From Jatrophihabitans sp964252635 (GTDB lineage Bacteria; Actinomycetota; Actinomycetes; Mycobacteriales; Jatrophihabitantaceae), in assembly GCF_964252635.1 (NCBI RefSeq), contig NZ_CAXUNP010000001.1, forward strand, positions 1-64,000: a DNA stretch of 64,000 nucleotides, in the 5' to 3' direction. Position 1 is the first letter of the stretch. Each line of letters starts with the position of its first letter. Below are positions 26,552 through 35,000 of this stretch, piece after piece. A program made the position numbers and the translations under genes. The notes under the pieces are model-generated. The model had not been told where the DNA came from, searched no databases, and saw nothing but the letters and a program-made list of their open reading frames with translations.

Positions 26552-27076
26552 TCAGCCCTGCTGCATCCGGGCCTGCAGCGAGGCGTCCTTGGCCTGCGCC
26601 GCGGCGGCGAGCTCGAGCTGGAACGCGCTGACGCGACGGGCCAGGGCGTCGTCGGACGAGGCGAGGATGCGCACGGCGAGCAGGCCTGCGTTGCGGGCGC
26701 CACCGATCGACACGGTCGCGACCGGCACGCCGGCGGGCATCTGCACGATCGAGAGCAGCGAGTCCACGCCGTCGAGGTACTTGAGCGGGACGGGTACCCC
26801 GATGACCGGCAGCGTCGTGGACGCCGCGACCATGCCGGGCAGGTGGGCCGCCCCGCCCGCACCCGCGATGATGATCTTGAGGCCGCGGCCGGCGGCCTGC
26901 TGGGCGTAGGTGTGCATCAGGTGCGGGGTGCGGTGGGCCGAGACGACCCGGACCTCGTGGGCGACGTCGAACTCGCCGAGGGCCTCGGCGGCGGCGGCCA
27001 TCACCGGGTAGTCCGAGTCCGAGCCCATGATGATCCCGACCTGCGGCGCGCGTGCCGCCGCCGTCGACTCACCCAT
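26552..27076 (-). CDS. purE: N5-carboxyaminoimidazole ribonucleotide mutase
   Basis: Moves the carboxyl group of N5-CAIR to give CAIR in purine synthesis. At 174 residues it is class I size. The signature GIIMGSDSDYPVM, the SAHRTPHLMHTYA active-site stretch and IAGAGGAAHLPGM are intact. The ATG overlaps the purK stop by 8 nt, so the two enzymes of this step are translationally coupled. Upstream in-frame sequence is antisense shadow of purK. Confidence 0.96.
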   Translation of the reverse strand: MGESTAAARAPQVGIIMGSDSDYPVMAAAAEALGEFDVAHEVRVVSAHRTPHLMHTYAQQAAGRGLKIIIAGAGGAAHLPGMVAASTTLPVIGVPVPLKYLDGVDSLLSIVQMPAGVPVATVSIGGARNAGLLAVRILASSDDALARRVSAFQLELAAAAQAKDASLQARMQQG

Positions 27077-28247
27077 GCGCGGGCACCGTGCCGGCCGCGT
27101 CGCCGACCATGAGGTACTGCGCGGCCTCCCGGGCGCGCCGGCGCAGCGTCTCGAGGTCGTGGCCGACGACGGTGACGTGCCCGACCTTGCGACCGGGACG
27201 GAACTGCTTGCCGTACAGGTGGACCTTGACCTCGGGCCAGTGCGCGAAGCAGTGGTGCATGCGCTCGTCGATCCCCTTCGGCACCACGTCGTCGGGGCCA
27301 CCCAGCAGGTTGACCATCACGGTGTGGGGCGCGACCGGGTCGGTGGTGCCCAGCGGGTAGTCGAGGACCGCCCGGAGGTGTTGCTCGAACTGCGACGTCG
27401 TCGAGCCCTCGATGGTCCAGTGGGCGGAGTTGTGCGGGCGCATGGCCAGCTCGTTGACGACCAGCCCGTCCGCGGTCTGGAAGAGCTCGACGGCGAGCAC
27501 GCCGGTGACGCCGAGCTCGTGGGCGATGCGCAGGGCGAGGGCCTGCGCCTGCTCGGCCACGTCCTCATCGAGGTCGGGGGCCGGCGCGATGACCTCGACG
27601 CAGATGCCGTCGCGCTGCACCGTCTCGACCACCGGCCACACGGCGCCCTGCCCGAACGGCGAGCGGGCGACGTCGGCGGCGAGCTCCCGGACGATCGCGA
27701 CCTTCTCCTCGACGATCAGCGGGGTGCCGGAGGCGAGCACCGGGGCCGCCTCCTCCACCGAACTGACGACCCATACGCCCTTGCCGTCGTAACCGCCGCG
27801 CGTGGCCTTGAGCACGACCGGCCAGCCCACCTGCTCGGCGAAGCCCGCCAGGTCGTTCTCGGTGTCGACGGGGGCCCACCGCGGGCACGGCACGCCGAGC
27901 GCCGACAGACGACGGCGCATCTCGCCCTTGTCCTGGGCGAACACGAGCGCCGCCGCGGAGGGGTGCACGGTGACGCCGTCCGCCTCGAGCGCGGCGATGT
28001 GCGCGTTCGGGACGTGCTCGTGGTCGAAGGTCACCGCGTCGCAGCCGACCGCGAAGGCCCGCAGGTCGTCCAGCGACCGGTAGTCGCCGACCACGACGTC
28101 GTGGGCGACCAGGGCGGCGCCGTCGTCGACCGAATCGGCGAGGACCCGCAGCCCCTGGCCCAGCGGGATCGCGGCCTGATGCGTCATGCGGGCCAGCTGG
28201 CCGGCCCCCACCATGCCCACGACGGGCAGCCCGGTGCGTTCGTCCAC
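27069..28247 (-). CDS. purK: N5-carboxyaminoimidazole ribonucleotide synthase
   Basis: ATP-grasp enzyme that makes N5-CAIR from AIR, bicarbonate and ATP. The 392-residue protein has the N-terminal GMVGAGQLARMTHQAA, the ATP-grasp region KATRGGYDGKGVW and the C-terminal NELAMRPHNSAHWTIEGSTT. I chose GTG at 28247: it opens the conserved sequence and lies 6 nt after a TACGCT -10 box. purE follows with an overlap. The gtrA gene diverges on the other side, as in M. tuberculosis (Rv3276c/Rv3277). Confidence 0.95.
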   Translation of the reverse strand: MDERTGLPVVGMVGAGQLARMTHQAAIPLGQGLRVLADSVDDGAALVAHDVVVGDYRSLDDLRAFAVGCDAVTFDHEHVPNAHIAALEADGVTVHPSAAALVFAQDKGEMRRRLSALGVPCPRWAPVDTENDLAGFAEQVGWPVVLKATRGGYDGKGVWVVSSVEEAAPVLASGTPLIVEEKVAIVRELAADVARSPFGQGAVWPVVETVQRDGICVEVIAPAPDLDEDVAEQAQALALRIAHELGVTGVLAVELFQTADGLVVNELAMRPHNSAHWTIEGSTTSQFEQHLRAVLDYPLGTTDPVAPHTVMVNLLGGPDDVVPKGIDERMHHCFAHWPEVKVHLYGKQFRPGRKVGHVTVVGHDLETLRRRAREAAQYLMVGDAAGTVPAHG

Positions 28248-28253
28248 GCCAGC

Positions 28254-28315
28254 AGCGTAGCCGGATGAGCGTGCGCTCCGGACGGGGTGGAGCCGCGTGC
28301 GGGCGGGGGTAGAGT
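28254..28315. promoter_or_regulatory. Divergent leaderless promoters of purK and gtrA
   Basis: TACGCT on the minus strand (28254-28259) lies 6 nt before the purK GTG. TAGAGT on the plus strand (28310-28315) lies 8 nt before the gtrA ATG. Neither start has a Shine-Dalgarno sequence. Confidence 0.45.
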
Positions 28316-28323
28316 CCGCCAGG

Positions 28324-28836
28324 ATGACGACGGCCGGCCCCTCCGTGTTGCGCGCGCGCTTGCGCGCGTACCTGCGTGGCTCCTGGCGGATCCTGCTGAA
28401 GGAGCTGGCCGCATTCGGCGTCGTCGGCGCCATGGCCTTCGTCCTGGACATCGGCATCTTCACCTGGCTGACCCACGGCGTGCATCTGGGCGCCCTGAAG
28501 TCCAAGGCCGTGTCCACGGTGGTCTCGACGGTCTTCGCCTACTTCGGCAACCGCCACCTGTCCTTCTCCCACCGCGCCCGGTCGAGCCTGGGTCGTGAGA
28601 CGGCGTTCTTCTTCGGCATCAACCTCGTCACGCTGGCCTTCTCCGAGCTGGCGCTGGCGCTGTTCGTCTACGGCTTCCACTACGGGCACCAGAGCTCGAC
28701 GGTGTTCGTGGTCAACCTGGTGACGATCGGCATCGGCACGGTGCTGCGCTTCTGGGCCTACAAGCGGTTCGTCTTCCTGCATCCCGACCGCGTGCACGCC
28801 TCGGACGCGGACCTGGAACGGCAGCTCGCCGAGTAG
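28324..28836 (+). CDS. GtrA family membrane protein
   Basis: A 170-residue GtrA-type protein with four membrane helices (FGVVGAMAFVLDIGIFTWL, KAVSTVVSTVFAYFGNRHLSF, FFFGINLVTLAFSELALALF and NLVTIGIGTVLRFWAYKRFVF). GtrA proteins are thought to help move polyprenyl-linked sugars across the membrane for envelope glycans. The conserved gene order with purK/purE is shared with mycobacteria. I use the ATG at 28324 for its leaderless promoter; one at 28297 would add nine residues. Confidence 0.9.
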   Translation: MTTAGPSVLRARLRAYLRGSWRILLKELAAFGVVGAMAFVLDIGIFTWLTHGVHLGALKSKAVSTVVSTVFAYFGNRHLSFSHRARSSLGRETAFFFGINLVTLAFSELALALFVYGFHYGHQSSTVFVVNLVTIGIGTVLRFWAYKRFVFLHPDRVHASDADLERQLAE

Positions 28837-28858
28837 AACGCTCGGCCCTCGTCCGGTG

Positions 28859-29329
28859 TCAGTCGACCCCGCCGACGTCGGTGTGGAACGCCTCGTAGAC
28901 GAGGTCGGCGCCCGTCTGCCTGTGCCGCACCAGGTGGCCCAGCAACCGGGTGGCGCGTTCGCGCAGCTCGTCGACGTCCTGCTCCGCGACCGGAGGCTCG
29001 CTGTCGGCGACGAGGGTGTCGATCTCGGCGGCCATCCCGGCGTGCTCGTTGGTCAGCCCGGTGACTGCGTTCGCGAGACGCAGGTCGCGCGTCAGGATCG
29101 CCTGGTGCAGCCCGTCCGGGCCTTCGGTGACCTCGATATGGGCACCGAAGTCGGTGGCCAGCGTGCGCAACGCGTCGTGCACCGCCTCGCCCCACACGAC
29201 CGCGCGGCCGGACGCCGGCGCGGCCAGGCAGCGTTCGAGGAAGTTCAGGCTCTCGCGCAGCTCGGCGCGACGCACCCGGACGGCGTCGAGCTCGTCGATC
29301 TCGGCAGGCATCTCGGTACGGGGTTCCAT
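28859..29329 (-). CDS. Hypothetical helical protein
   Basis: I do not recognise this 156-residue soluble protein. It is mostly helical by composition, rich in Glu, Arg, Leu and Ala, with heptad-like stretches in DELDAVRVRRAELRESLNFL and DVDELRERATRLLGHLVRH, so a coiled coil or helical bundle is likely. The ATG at 29329 has a strong GGAGGT 5 nt upstream. It converges with gtrA (22 bp) and diverges from the S51-like gene. Its strong ribosome site and normal codon use suggest a real gene. Confidence 0.6.
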   Translation of the reverse strand: MEPRTEMPAEIDELDAVRVRRAELRESLNFLERCLAAPASGRAVVWGEAVHDALRTLATDFGAHIEVTEGPDGLHQAILTRDLRLANAVTGLTNEHAGMAAEIDTLVADSEPPVAEQDVDELRERATRLLGHLVRHRQTGADLVYEAFHTDVGGVD

Positions 29330-29421
29330 GGCGCACCTCCGGTGGGCGGAGCCGGTGTTCATGGCGGGTCACCATGGTGGTCCTTGCGCGCCCGTCCCGT
29401 CCACCCCCCAGGATGGACGCC

Positions 29422-30132
29422 ATGACGAGTGTGCTGATCGGTGGCGGACGCGACGACCTGGGCGCGCTGCTGGCGCCGTTCTTCGCCGCGGCGGGGCCCG
29501 ACCCCACGGTGGCGTGTGTGGTGATCGACGAGGGCACCGGGGCCGACGAGTTCGCCGAATGGGCGGCGGCGCTGCAGGCCGCGGCACCGTGCCGGCCGGT
29601 ACCTGTGCTGCTGCCCGTCGGTGCCCCGTTCGCCCTCGAGTCGCTGGATGACGCCGACGCGCTGTTCGTGGCCGGCGGGCTCACGCCGGCGTACGCCGAG
29701 GCGCTGGTGCCGGCGGCCGCATCCATCCGGTCGTGGCTGGCCGGCGGGCGGCCGTACGCCGGGTTCTCGGCCGGGGCCGCCATCGCCCCGGTGGGGGCGG
29801 TCGTCGGCGGGTGGCTGCTCGCCGGGCGGCCCGTCTGCCCGTCCGACGCGGCCGAGGACCTCGAGGAGGTGACGGTCGTCGACGGCCTCGGCCTGCTCGG
29901 GCTGGCCGTCGACGTGCACGCCGCGCAGTGGGGGACGCTGGGGCGGCTCATCGGCGCCGTGACGGCCGGTCTCGTCCCGGCCGGGCTCGCGCTCGACAAC
30001 GGCACGGCGCTGGTTGTCGCCGACGACGGCGAGCTGTCGGTCCTGGGGACGGGCGCGGCCCACCTGGTGCGGCCCGCGGCCTCGGGGGTGAGCGTCGTGT
30101 CCTTCACCGGCGGCGCGCCCCTGACCGTCTGA
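29422..30132 (+). CDS. Peptidase S51 / class I glutamine amidotransferase-like protein
   Basis: A 236-residue protein of the S51 (dipeptidase E/cyanophycinase-like) fold. The nucleophile elbow GFSAGAAIA is visible at about residues 113-121, and a candidate histidine lies in VDVHAAQWGTLGRL. I use the ATG at 29422, with AGGA 8 nt upstream; an ATG three codons earlier is possible. The histidine region differs from cyanophycinase, so substrate specificity is open. It converges with the ECF42 gene across a strong palindrome. Confidence 0.7.
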   Translation: MTSVLIGGGRDDLGALLAPFFAAAGPDPTVACVVIDEGTGADEFAEWAAALQAAAPCRPVPVLLPVGAPFALESLDDADALFVAGGLTPAYAEALVPAAASIRSWLAGGRPYAGFSAGAAIAPVGAVVGGWLLAGRPVCPSDAAEDLEEVTVVDGLGLLGLAVDVHAAQWGTLGRLIGAVTAGLVPAGLALDNGTALVVADDGELSVLGTGAAHLVRPAASGVSVVSFTGGAPLTV

Positions 30133-30165
30133 ACCCGGGGGCCACCCCGGTCTTGATCAGGTCTT

Positions 30166-30211
30166 CCTCCCGAGTTGCCGGTTCGGAGTCGCGAAACGGC
30201 AACTCGGGAGG
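30166..30211. terminator. Palindrome between convergent S51-like and ECF42 genes
   Basis: CCTCCCGAGTTGCCG (30166-30180) and CGGCAACTCGGGAGG (30197-30211) form a perfect 15-bp stem with a 16-nt loop that can pair further (TTC/GAA). An outer GATCA/TGATC pair (30155-30159, 30218-30222) encloses it. Placed between two stop codons, it fits a bidirectional terminator, but it also resembles a dispersed palindromic element. Confidence 0.65.
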
Positions 30212-30242
30212 TAAACGTGATCGGCACTCGGCAGGGACGTGA

Positions 30243-31517
30243 TCAGCAGTCGGCGGCGCGGCCGAGCAGCAGGGCCCGCTCGCTCGCGTTGGCGGTCAGC
30301 GCGGCCGCGCGCTCGAACTCGGCGCGGGCCTCGTCGCGACGGTCCAGCTTCAACAGCAGGTCGCCACGCACCGCGGGGACGAGGTGGTAGCGCCGCAGTA
30401 GCGCGACGTCCTCGTCGACGAGCGCGTCGACGACGGCCAGCCCGGCCTGCGGGCCGTCGGCCATCCCGACCGCGACGGCCCGGTTCAGCTCGACCACCGG
30501 CGAGCCCGTGACCGCGACGAGCCGGCCGTACAGCGCGGCGATCAGCGGCCAGTCGGTCCGGTCGGCGCTCACCGCCCGGGCATGGCACGCGGCGATCGAG
30601 GCCTGCAGCACGTACGGCCCGGCCCCGCCGAGGCTGGTCGCCCGGTCGAGCGCGGCCAGCGCGTGCGTGATCAGCAACCGGTCCCACCGGGAGCGGTTCT
30701 GGTCGAGCAGCGTCACCGGGGCCCCGTCGGGGCCCACCCGGGCGCGCAGCCGTGACGCCTGGATCTCCATGAGCGCCACCAGGCCGTGGGCCTCGGATTC
30801 GCCCGCGGCCAGACCGGCCAGGATGCGCCCGAGTCGCATGGCCTCCTCGCAGAGCGTCGGCCGGGTCCAGCTCTCCCCGGCCGTGGCTGCGTACCCCTCG
30901 TTGAACACCAGGTACACGACCTCGAGGACGGAGGCCAGCCGCGCGGTGAGATCGTCGCCGGACGGCACCTCGAACGGCACCTGCGCGGCCGACAACGCCT
31001 TCTTGGCCCGGGTGATGCGCGCGGCCATGGTGGGCGTCGGGACGAGGTAGGCGCGGGCGATCTCGTCGGTCGACAGGCCACCGACCATCCGCAGGGTCAG
31101 CGCGACCCGCGCCTCCGGCGCGAGTACGGGATGGCAGGCGGTGAAGATCAGCCGCAGCACGTCGTCGGCGACCGTGGCCCCGCCGTCGACCTCGGTGTCT
31201 ATGTCGATCATGGGATCGTCCGTCGTCTCTGTCAGGTCGCGGCCCAGCTCCTCGAGCTTGCGCTCGTAGGTCACCTCGCGGCGGACGGTGTCGACCCAGC
31301 GGCGCCGGGCCACTGCGGTCAGCCAGGCGCCTGGGTTGTCCGGCACGCCGGACTGCGGCCACTGCTCCAGCGCGGCGAGCAGCGCGTCCTGCGTGAGGTC
31401 CTCGGCGAGGCCCGCGTCGTGGGTGACGCGGGCCAGCCCGCCGATGACCCGCGCGGCCTCCATCCGCCACACCGCGTCGATGCGGCGGCGGACGGCCTCA
31501 CTGCTGCTGGGCGGCAA
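30243..31517 (-). CDS. ECF42-type RNA polymerase sigma factor
   Basis: A 424-residue sigma factor: sigma-2 (DAVWRMEAARVIGGLARV, GLAEDLTQDALLAALEQWP), sigma-4 (LTLRMVGGLSTDEIARAYLV) and a long TPR-like C-terminal extension of about 200 residues (YHLVPAVRGDLLLKL, EARAEFERAAALTAN). The extension marks the ECF42 group, which lacks a membrane anti-sigma factor and is encoded with a YCII protein. I chose TTG at 31517 because the conserved AVWR segment must be included; GTG at 31472 would cut into it. It overlaps the YCII stop by 20 nt. The inducing signal is unknown. Confidence 0.9.
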   Translation of the reverse strand: MPPSSSEAVRRRIDAVWRMEAARVIGGLARVTHDAGLAEDLTQDALLAALEQWPQSGVPDNPGAWLTAVARRRWVDTVRREVTYERKLEELGRDLTETTDDPMIDIDTEVDGGATVADDVLRLIFTACHPVLAPEARVALTLRMVGGLSTDEIARAYLVPTPTMAARITRAKKALSAAQVPFEVPSGDDLTARLASVLEVVYLVFNEGYAATAGESWTRPTLCEEAMRLGRILAGLAAGESEAHGLVALMEIQASRLRARVGPDGAPVTLLDQNRSRWDRLLITHALAALDRATSLGGAGPYVLQASIAACHARAVSADRTDWPLIAALYGRLVAVTGSPVVELNRAVAVGMADGPQAGLAVVDALVDEDVALLRRYHLVPAVRGDLLLKLDRRDEARAEFERAAALTANASERALLLGRAADC

Positions 31518-31917
31518 TCTGGTCGCGCAGCTTCTGCTCGGCGGCCTGCACCTCGGCGGTGAAGCCCGCACCCAGGTCCTCGCCCTCCATGACCTTGCGG
31601 AGCTCGAGGTACTGGCCGTCCGGGAACGGCGCCCGCTTGGCCCACTCGACGGCCTCGTCCATCGAGGAGACCTGCCAGATCCAGAACCCGGCGACCAGTT
31701 CCTTGGTCTCGGCGAACGGGCCGTCGAGCACCGCGGCGTCCTTCCCGAACCGCACCCGCTTGCCCTGCCGGCTCGCCGTCAGACCCTCGCCGGCCAGCAT
31801 GACGCCGGCGTTCACGAGCTGCTCGTTGTACTGGCCCATCCGGGCGAATTCCTCCGCGGAGGGCAGGCGCCCGTTCTCGGAGTCCTCGTTGGCCTTGACG
31901 ATCACCATGACGCGCAT
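31498..31917 (-). CDS. YCII family (DGPF) protein
   Basis: A 139-residue YCII-related protein with the hallmark DGPF in AVLDGPFAETKELVAGFWIW. These small proteins are encoded beside ECF42 sigma factors and are their characteristic targets or partners. Their biochemical role is not known. The ATG at 31917 has AAGGAG 8 nt upstream. An ECF42-like promoter lies 43 nt further upstream, so the pair is probably autoregulated. Confidence 0.88.
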   Translation of the reverse strand: MRVMVIVKANEDSENGRLPSAEEFARMGQYNEQLVNAGVMLAGEGLTASRQGKRVRFGKDAAVLDGPFAETKELVAGFWIWQVSSMDEAVEWAKRAPFPDGQYLELRKVMEGEDLGAGFTAEVQAAEQKLRDQIAAQQQ

Positions 31918-31966
31918 CGCAGTCGCTCCTTCGTCCGTCGGGCCCCTGATGGGCCCGTCACGAGTG

Positions 31967-31994
31967 CGTCGAACGACCCGTGACCATTTCGACA
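31967..31994 (-). promoter_or_regulatory. Candidate ECF42-dependent promoter
   Basis: On the minus strand TGTCGA (complement of 31989-31994), 17 bp, then CGAC(G) (complement of 31967-31971). This matches the TGTCGA/CGA pattern reported for ECF42 promoters and lies upstream of the YCII-ECF42 operon. Confidence 0.6.
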
Positions 31995-32035
31995 GCGTCC
32001 GCAGACTAATTTCCGATGCGTGCGAGGTCACGCCT

Positions 32036-35000
32036 CTACGGCGTGACCGCGTCGATCGCCCGGTAGATCCGCTTCTCGCTGATCGGGCGGGGGGTCCCGA
32101 GCTGCTGCGCCCACAGGCTCACCCGCAGCTCCTCGAGCTGCCAGGCGATGTCGCGGACGTCCTGCCCCGCGGACCGCACGGGCGGCAGGGCCCGCACCAG
32201 CTCGTCGTAGGCGTCGCGCACCGTGTGCACGCGGGCCATCCGGGCACGGTCGGTGTCGACGTCACGGGGCAACAGCTCGAGACGGCGCGCGATGGCCGTC
32301 AGGTACCGCGTGAGGTCGCGGAGTCGTCCGGCGCCGGCGCGGGCCACGAAACCCGTGGGCAGCAGTTCGCGGAACTGCTGACGCACGTCCTCGACCGCGT
32401 CGGCCTGGCTGCGCGGCGGATCGGCGGGCAGGGCCAGGCGCACCTCGTGGGCGGCGGCCAGCACCTGCTCGACGTCGCGGACGACCGATGCCGTGCGGGT
32501 GACGAGCTGCTGGGCGACCTCGGTCCGCAGCCCTTCGAAGGCGTCCCTCGTCCAGACCGGTTCCGGCGCCAGCACGTCGACGGCCGCGTCGGCGCAGTCG
32601 TCGAGCAACGCGGCCAGCGACCCGTCCGGGTTGCTGCCGAGCACCAACCGGGCCCGGGTGGCGATGGTGCGCTCGACGGCCTTGACGGGTGACGGCGTGG
32701 TCAGGCGCAGCAGCCGCCGCTGCCCGGCCCGCGCGGCCGCACGCTGCTCGGCCGCCGTGGCGAACACCCGTACTCCGACTGTGGCGCCGCGCTCCACCAG
32801 CGCCGGGTACCCGCGGACGACGTGCTCGCCGCTGCGCCGCTCGACGACCTGCGGCAGCTCGGCCAGGTCGGCAGGCCAGGTGGTGAGGCCGTCGCGTTCC
32901 AGCTCGCCGCCGATCGCGTCGGCCACCGCGGCCCGGACCGGGGCGGCCAGCTGCTCCTGCAACGCGGCGAGGTCCTTGCCGCGCGCCACCTCGGCCCCGG
33001 ACGCGTCCTCGACGACGAAGGACATGCGCAGGTGCGACGGCAGCCGCTCGGTGTCGAAGGCGTCGAGCGGGACGAGCACCCCGGTACGCCGTTGCAGCTC
33101 GCGCTGCAGACCGACCAGCAGCGGTTCCTGGCCTGGGTCCAGGTCGGCGAGCACGGCCCGCGCGGTGTCGGGTACCGGCACGAAGTTGCGGCGCAGGTCC
33201 TTGGGCAGTGAGCGGATCAGCGCGGTGACCAGCTCCTCGCGCAACGCGGGTACCTGCCACGCGAACTCGTCACCGCCGAGGCGGGCCAGCACGTCGACCG
33301 GGACGTGCACGGTGACGCCGTCGTCGTCTGCCCCTGGCTCGAACCGGTAGGTGACGGGCAGCGCGAGGTCGCCGGCCTGCCACACGTCGGGCCCGACCGC
33401 GTCGGCGTCCTCGGTGCGCAGCAGGTCGTCACGGGTCAGGGTCAGCAGGCCGGGGGTCCGGTGCCTCTGCCCCTTCCACCACGCGTCGAAGTGCCGTTGG
33501 GACACGACGTCGGCCGGCAGCCGGGCGTCGAAGAATGCGTACAGCTCGTCGTCGCCGACGAGCAGGTCACGGCGGCGGGCCCGCTCCTCCACCTCCTCGA
33601 GCTCGGCACGCAGGACTGCGTTGTCCCGGACGAAGTGGTGCCGCGTCTGCCAGTCGCCCTCGACGAGCGCGTGGCGCAGGAACAGCTCGCGCGACTCGAC
33701 CGGGTCGACGGTCGCGTAGCCCACGCGCCGGCGGGCGACCAGCGGCAGCCCGTACAGCGTGACCCGCTCGTAGGCCATCGCGGCGCCCCGCCGGGCGTCC
33801 CAGTGCGGCTCGCTGTAGGTGCGCTGGACAAGGGGTCCGGCGACACGCTCGACCGTCTCGGGTTCGATGCGGGCGGCGATGCGACCGAAGAGCCTGCTGG
33901 TCTCCACGAGGTCCGCGACGACGATCCAGCGTGGCGGCTTCTTCGACAGCGTCGAGCCGGGCGCGAGCACGAATCGGGTGTTGCGGGCGCCGACGAAATC
34001 GCGCGACGCGCGAGAAGGAGGACCGGAGTCCCGGGAATCGCTCTCCCGCAGGCCGACGTGACCGAGCAGGCCGGCGAGCAGGGCGGCGTGCACCCGCTTC
34101 TCGTCGGCGGGCTCGTCGTTCTCGACGATGTCGAGGCCGCGGGCGATGGTCCGCAGCTGGCCGACCAGGTCCTGCCACTCGCGCACCCGCAGGTAGTGCA
34201 GGAACTCCTCGCGGCACATGCGTCGGAACTGGTTGCCGGACAGGTCCCGGCGTTGCGAGCGCACGTAGTTCCAGAGGTTGACGAAGCTGACGAAGTCCGA
34301 GTGCTCGTCGGCGAAGCGCGCGTGCTTCGCCCTTGCGGCGTCCTCGCGGTCGGTCGGGCGTTCGCGCGGGTCCGGGATCGACAGCGCGGCGGCGATGACG
34401 AGCACCTCGCGGACGCACCCCTCGTCGTGCGCGGCGAGGATCATCCGCCCGACGCGCGGGTCGAGCGGCAGCTGCGCCAGCCGCCGCCCCACGTCGGTGA
34501 GCCCGCCGTCGGCGTCGAAGGCGCCGAGCTCCTGGAGCAGGGCGACGCCGTCGCGGATGCTGCGGCGGTCCGGCGGGTCCAGGAACGGGAACTGCGCGAT
34601 GTCGCCGAGGTTCAGCGCGGCCATCTGCAGGATGACGCTGGCCAGGTTGGTGCGCAGGATCTCGGGCTCGGTGTAGCGCGGACGGGCCTCGAAGTCCTGC
34701 TCGCTGTACAGGCGGATGGCGATGCCGTCCGCGACACGACCGCACCGTCCGGCGCGCTGGGCGGCCGACGCCTGCGAGATGGGCTCGATGGGCAGGCGCT
34801 GGACCTTGGTGCGCCTGCTGTACCGCGAGATGCGGGCCGTGCCCGGATCGACGACGTACCGAATGCCCGGCACGGTCAGCGACGTCTCGGCCACGTTGGT
34901 GGCCAGCACGACGCGTCGACCGGTGTGCGACTGGAACACCTTCTGCTGCTCGGCCGTCGACAACCGCGCGTACAGCGGCAGGACCTCCGTGTTCGGCAGG

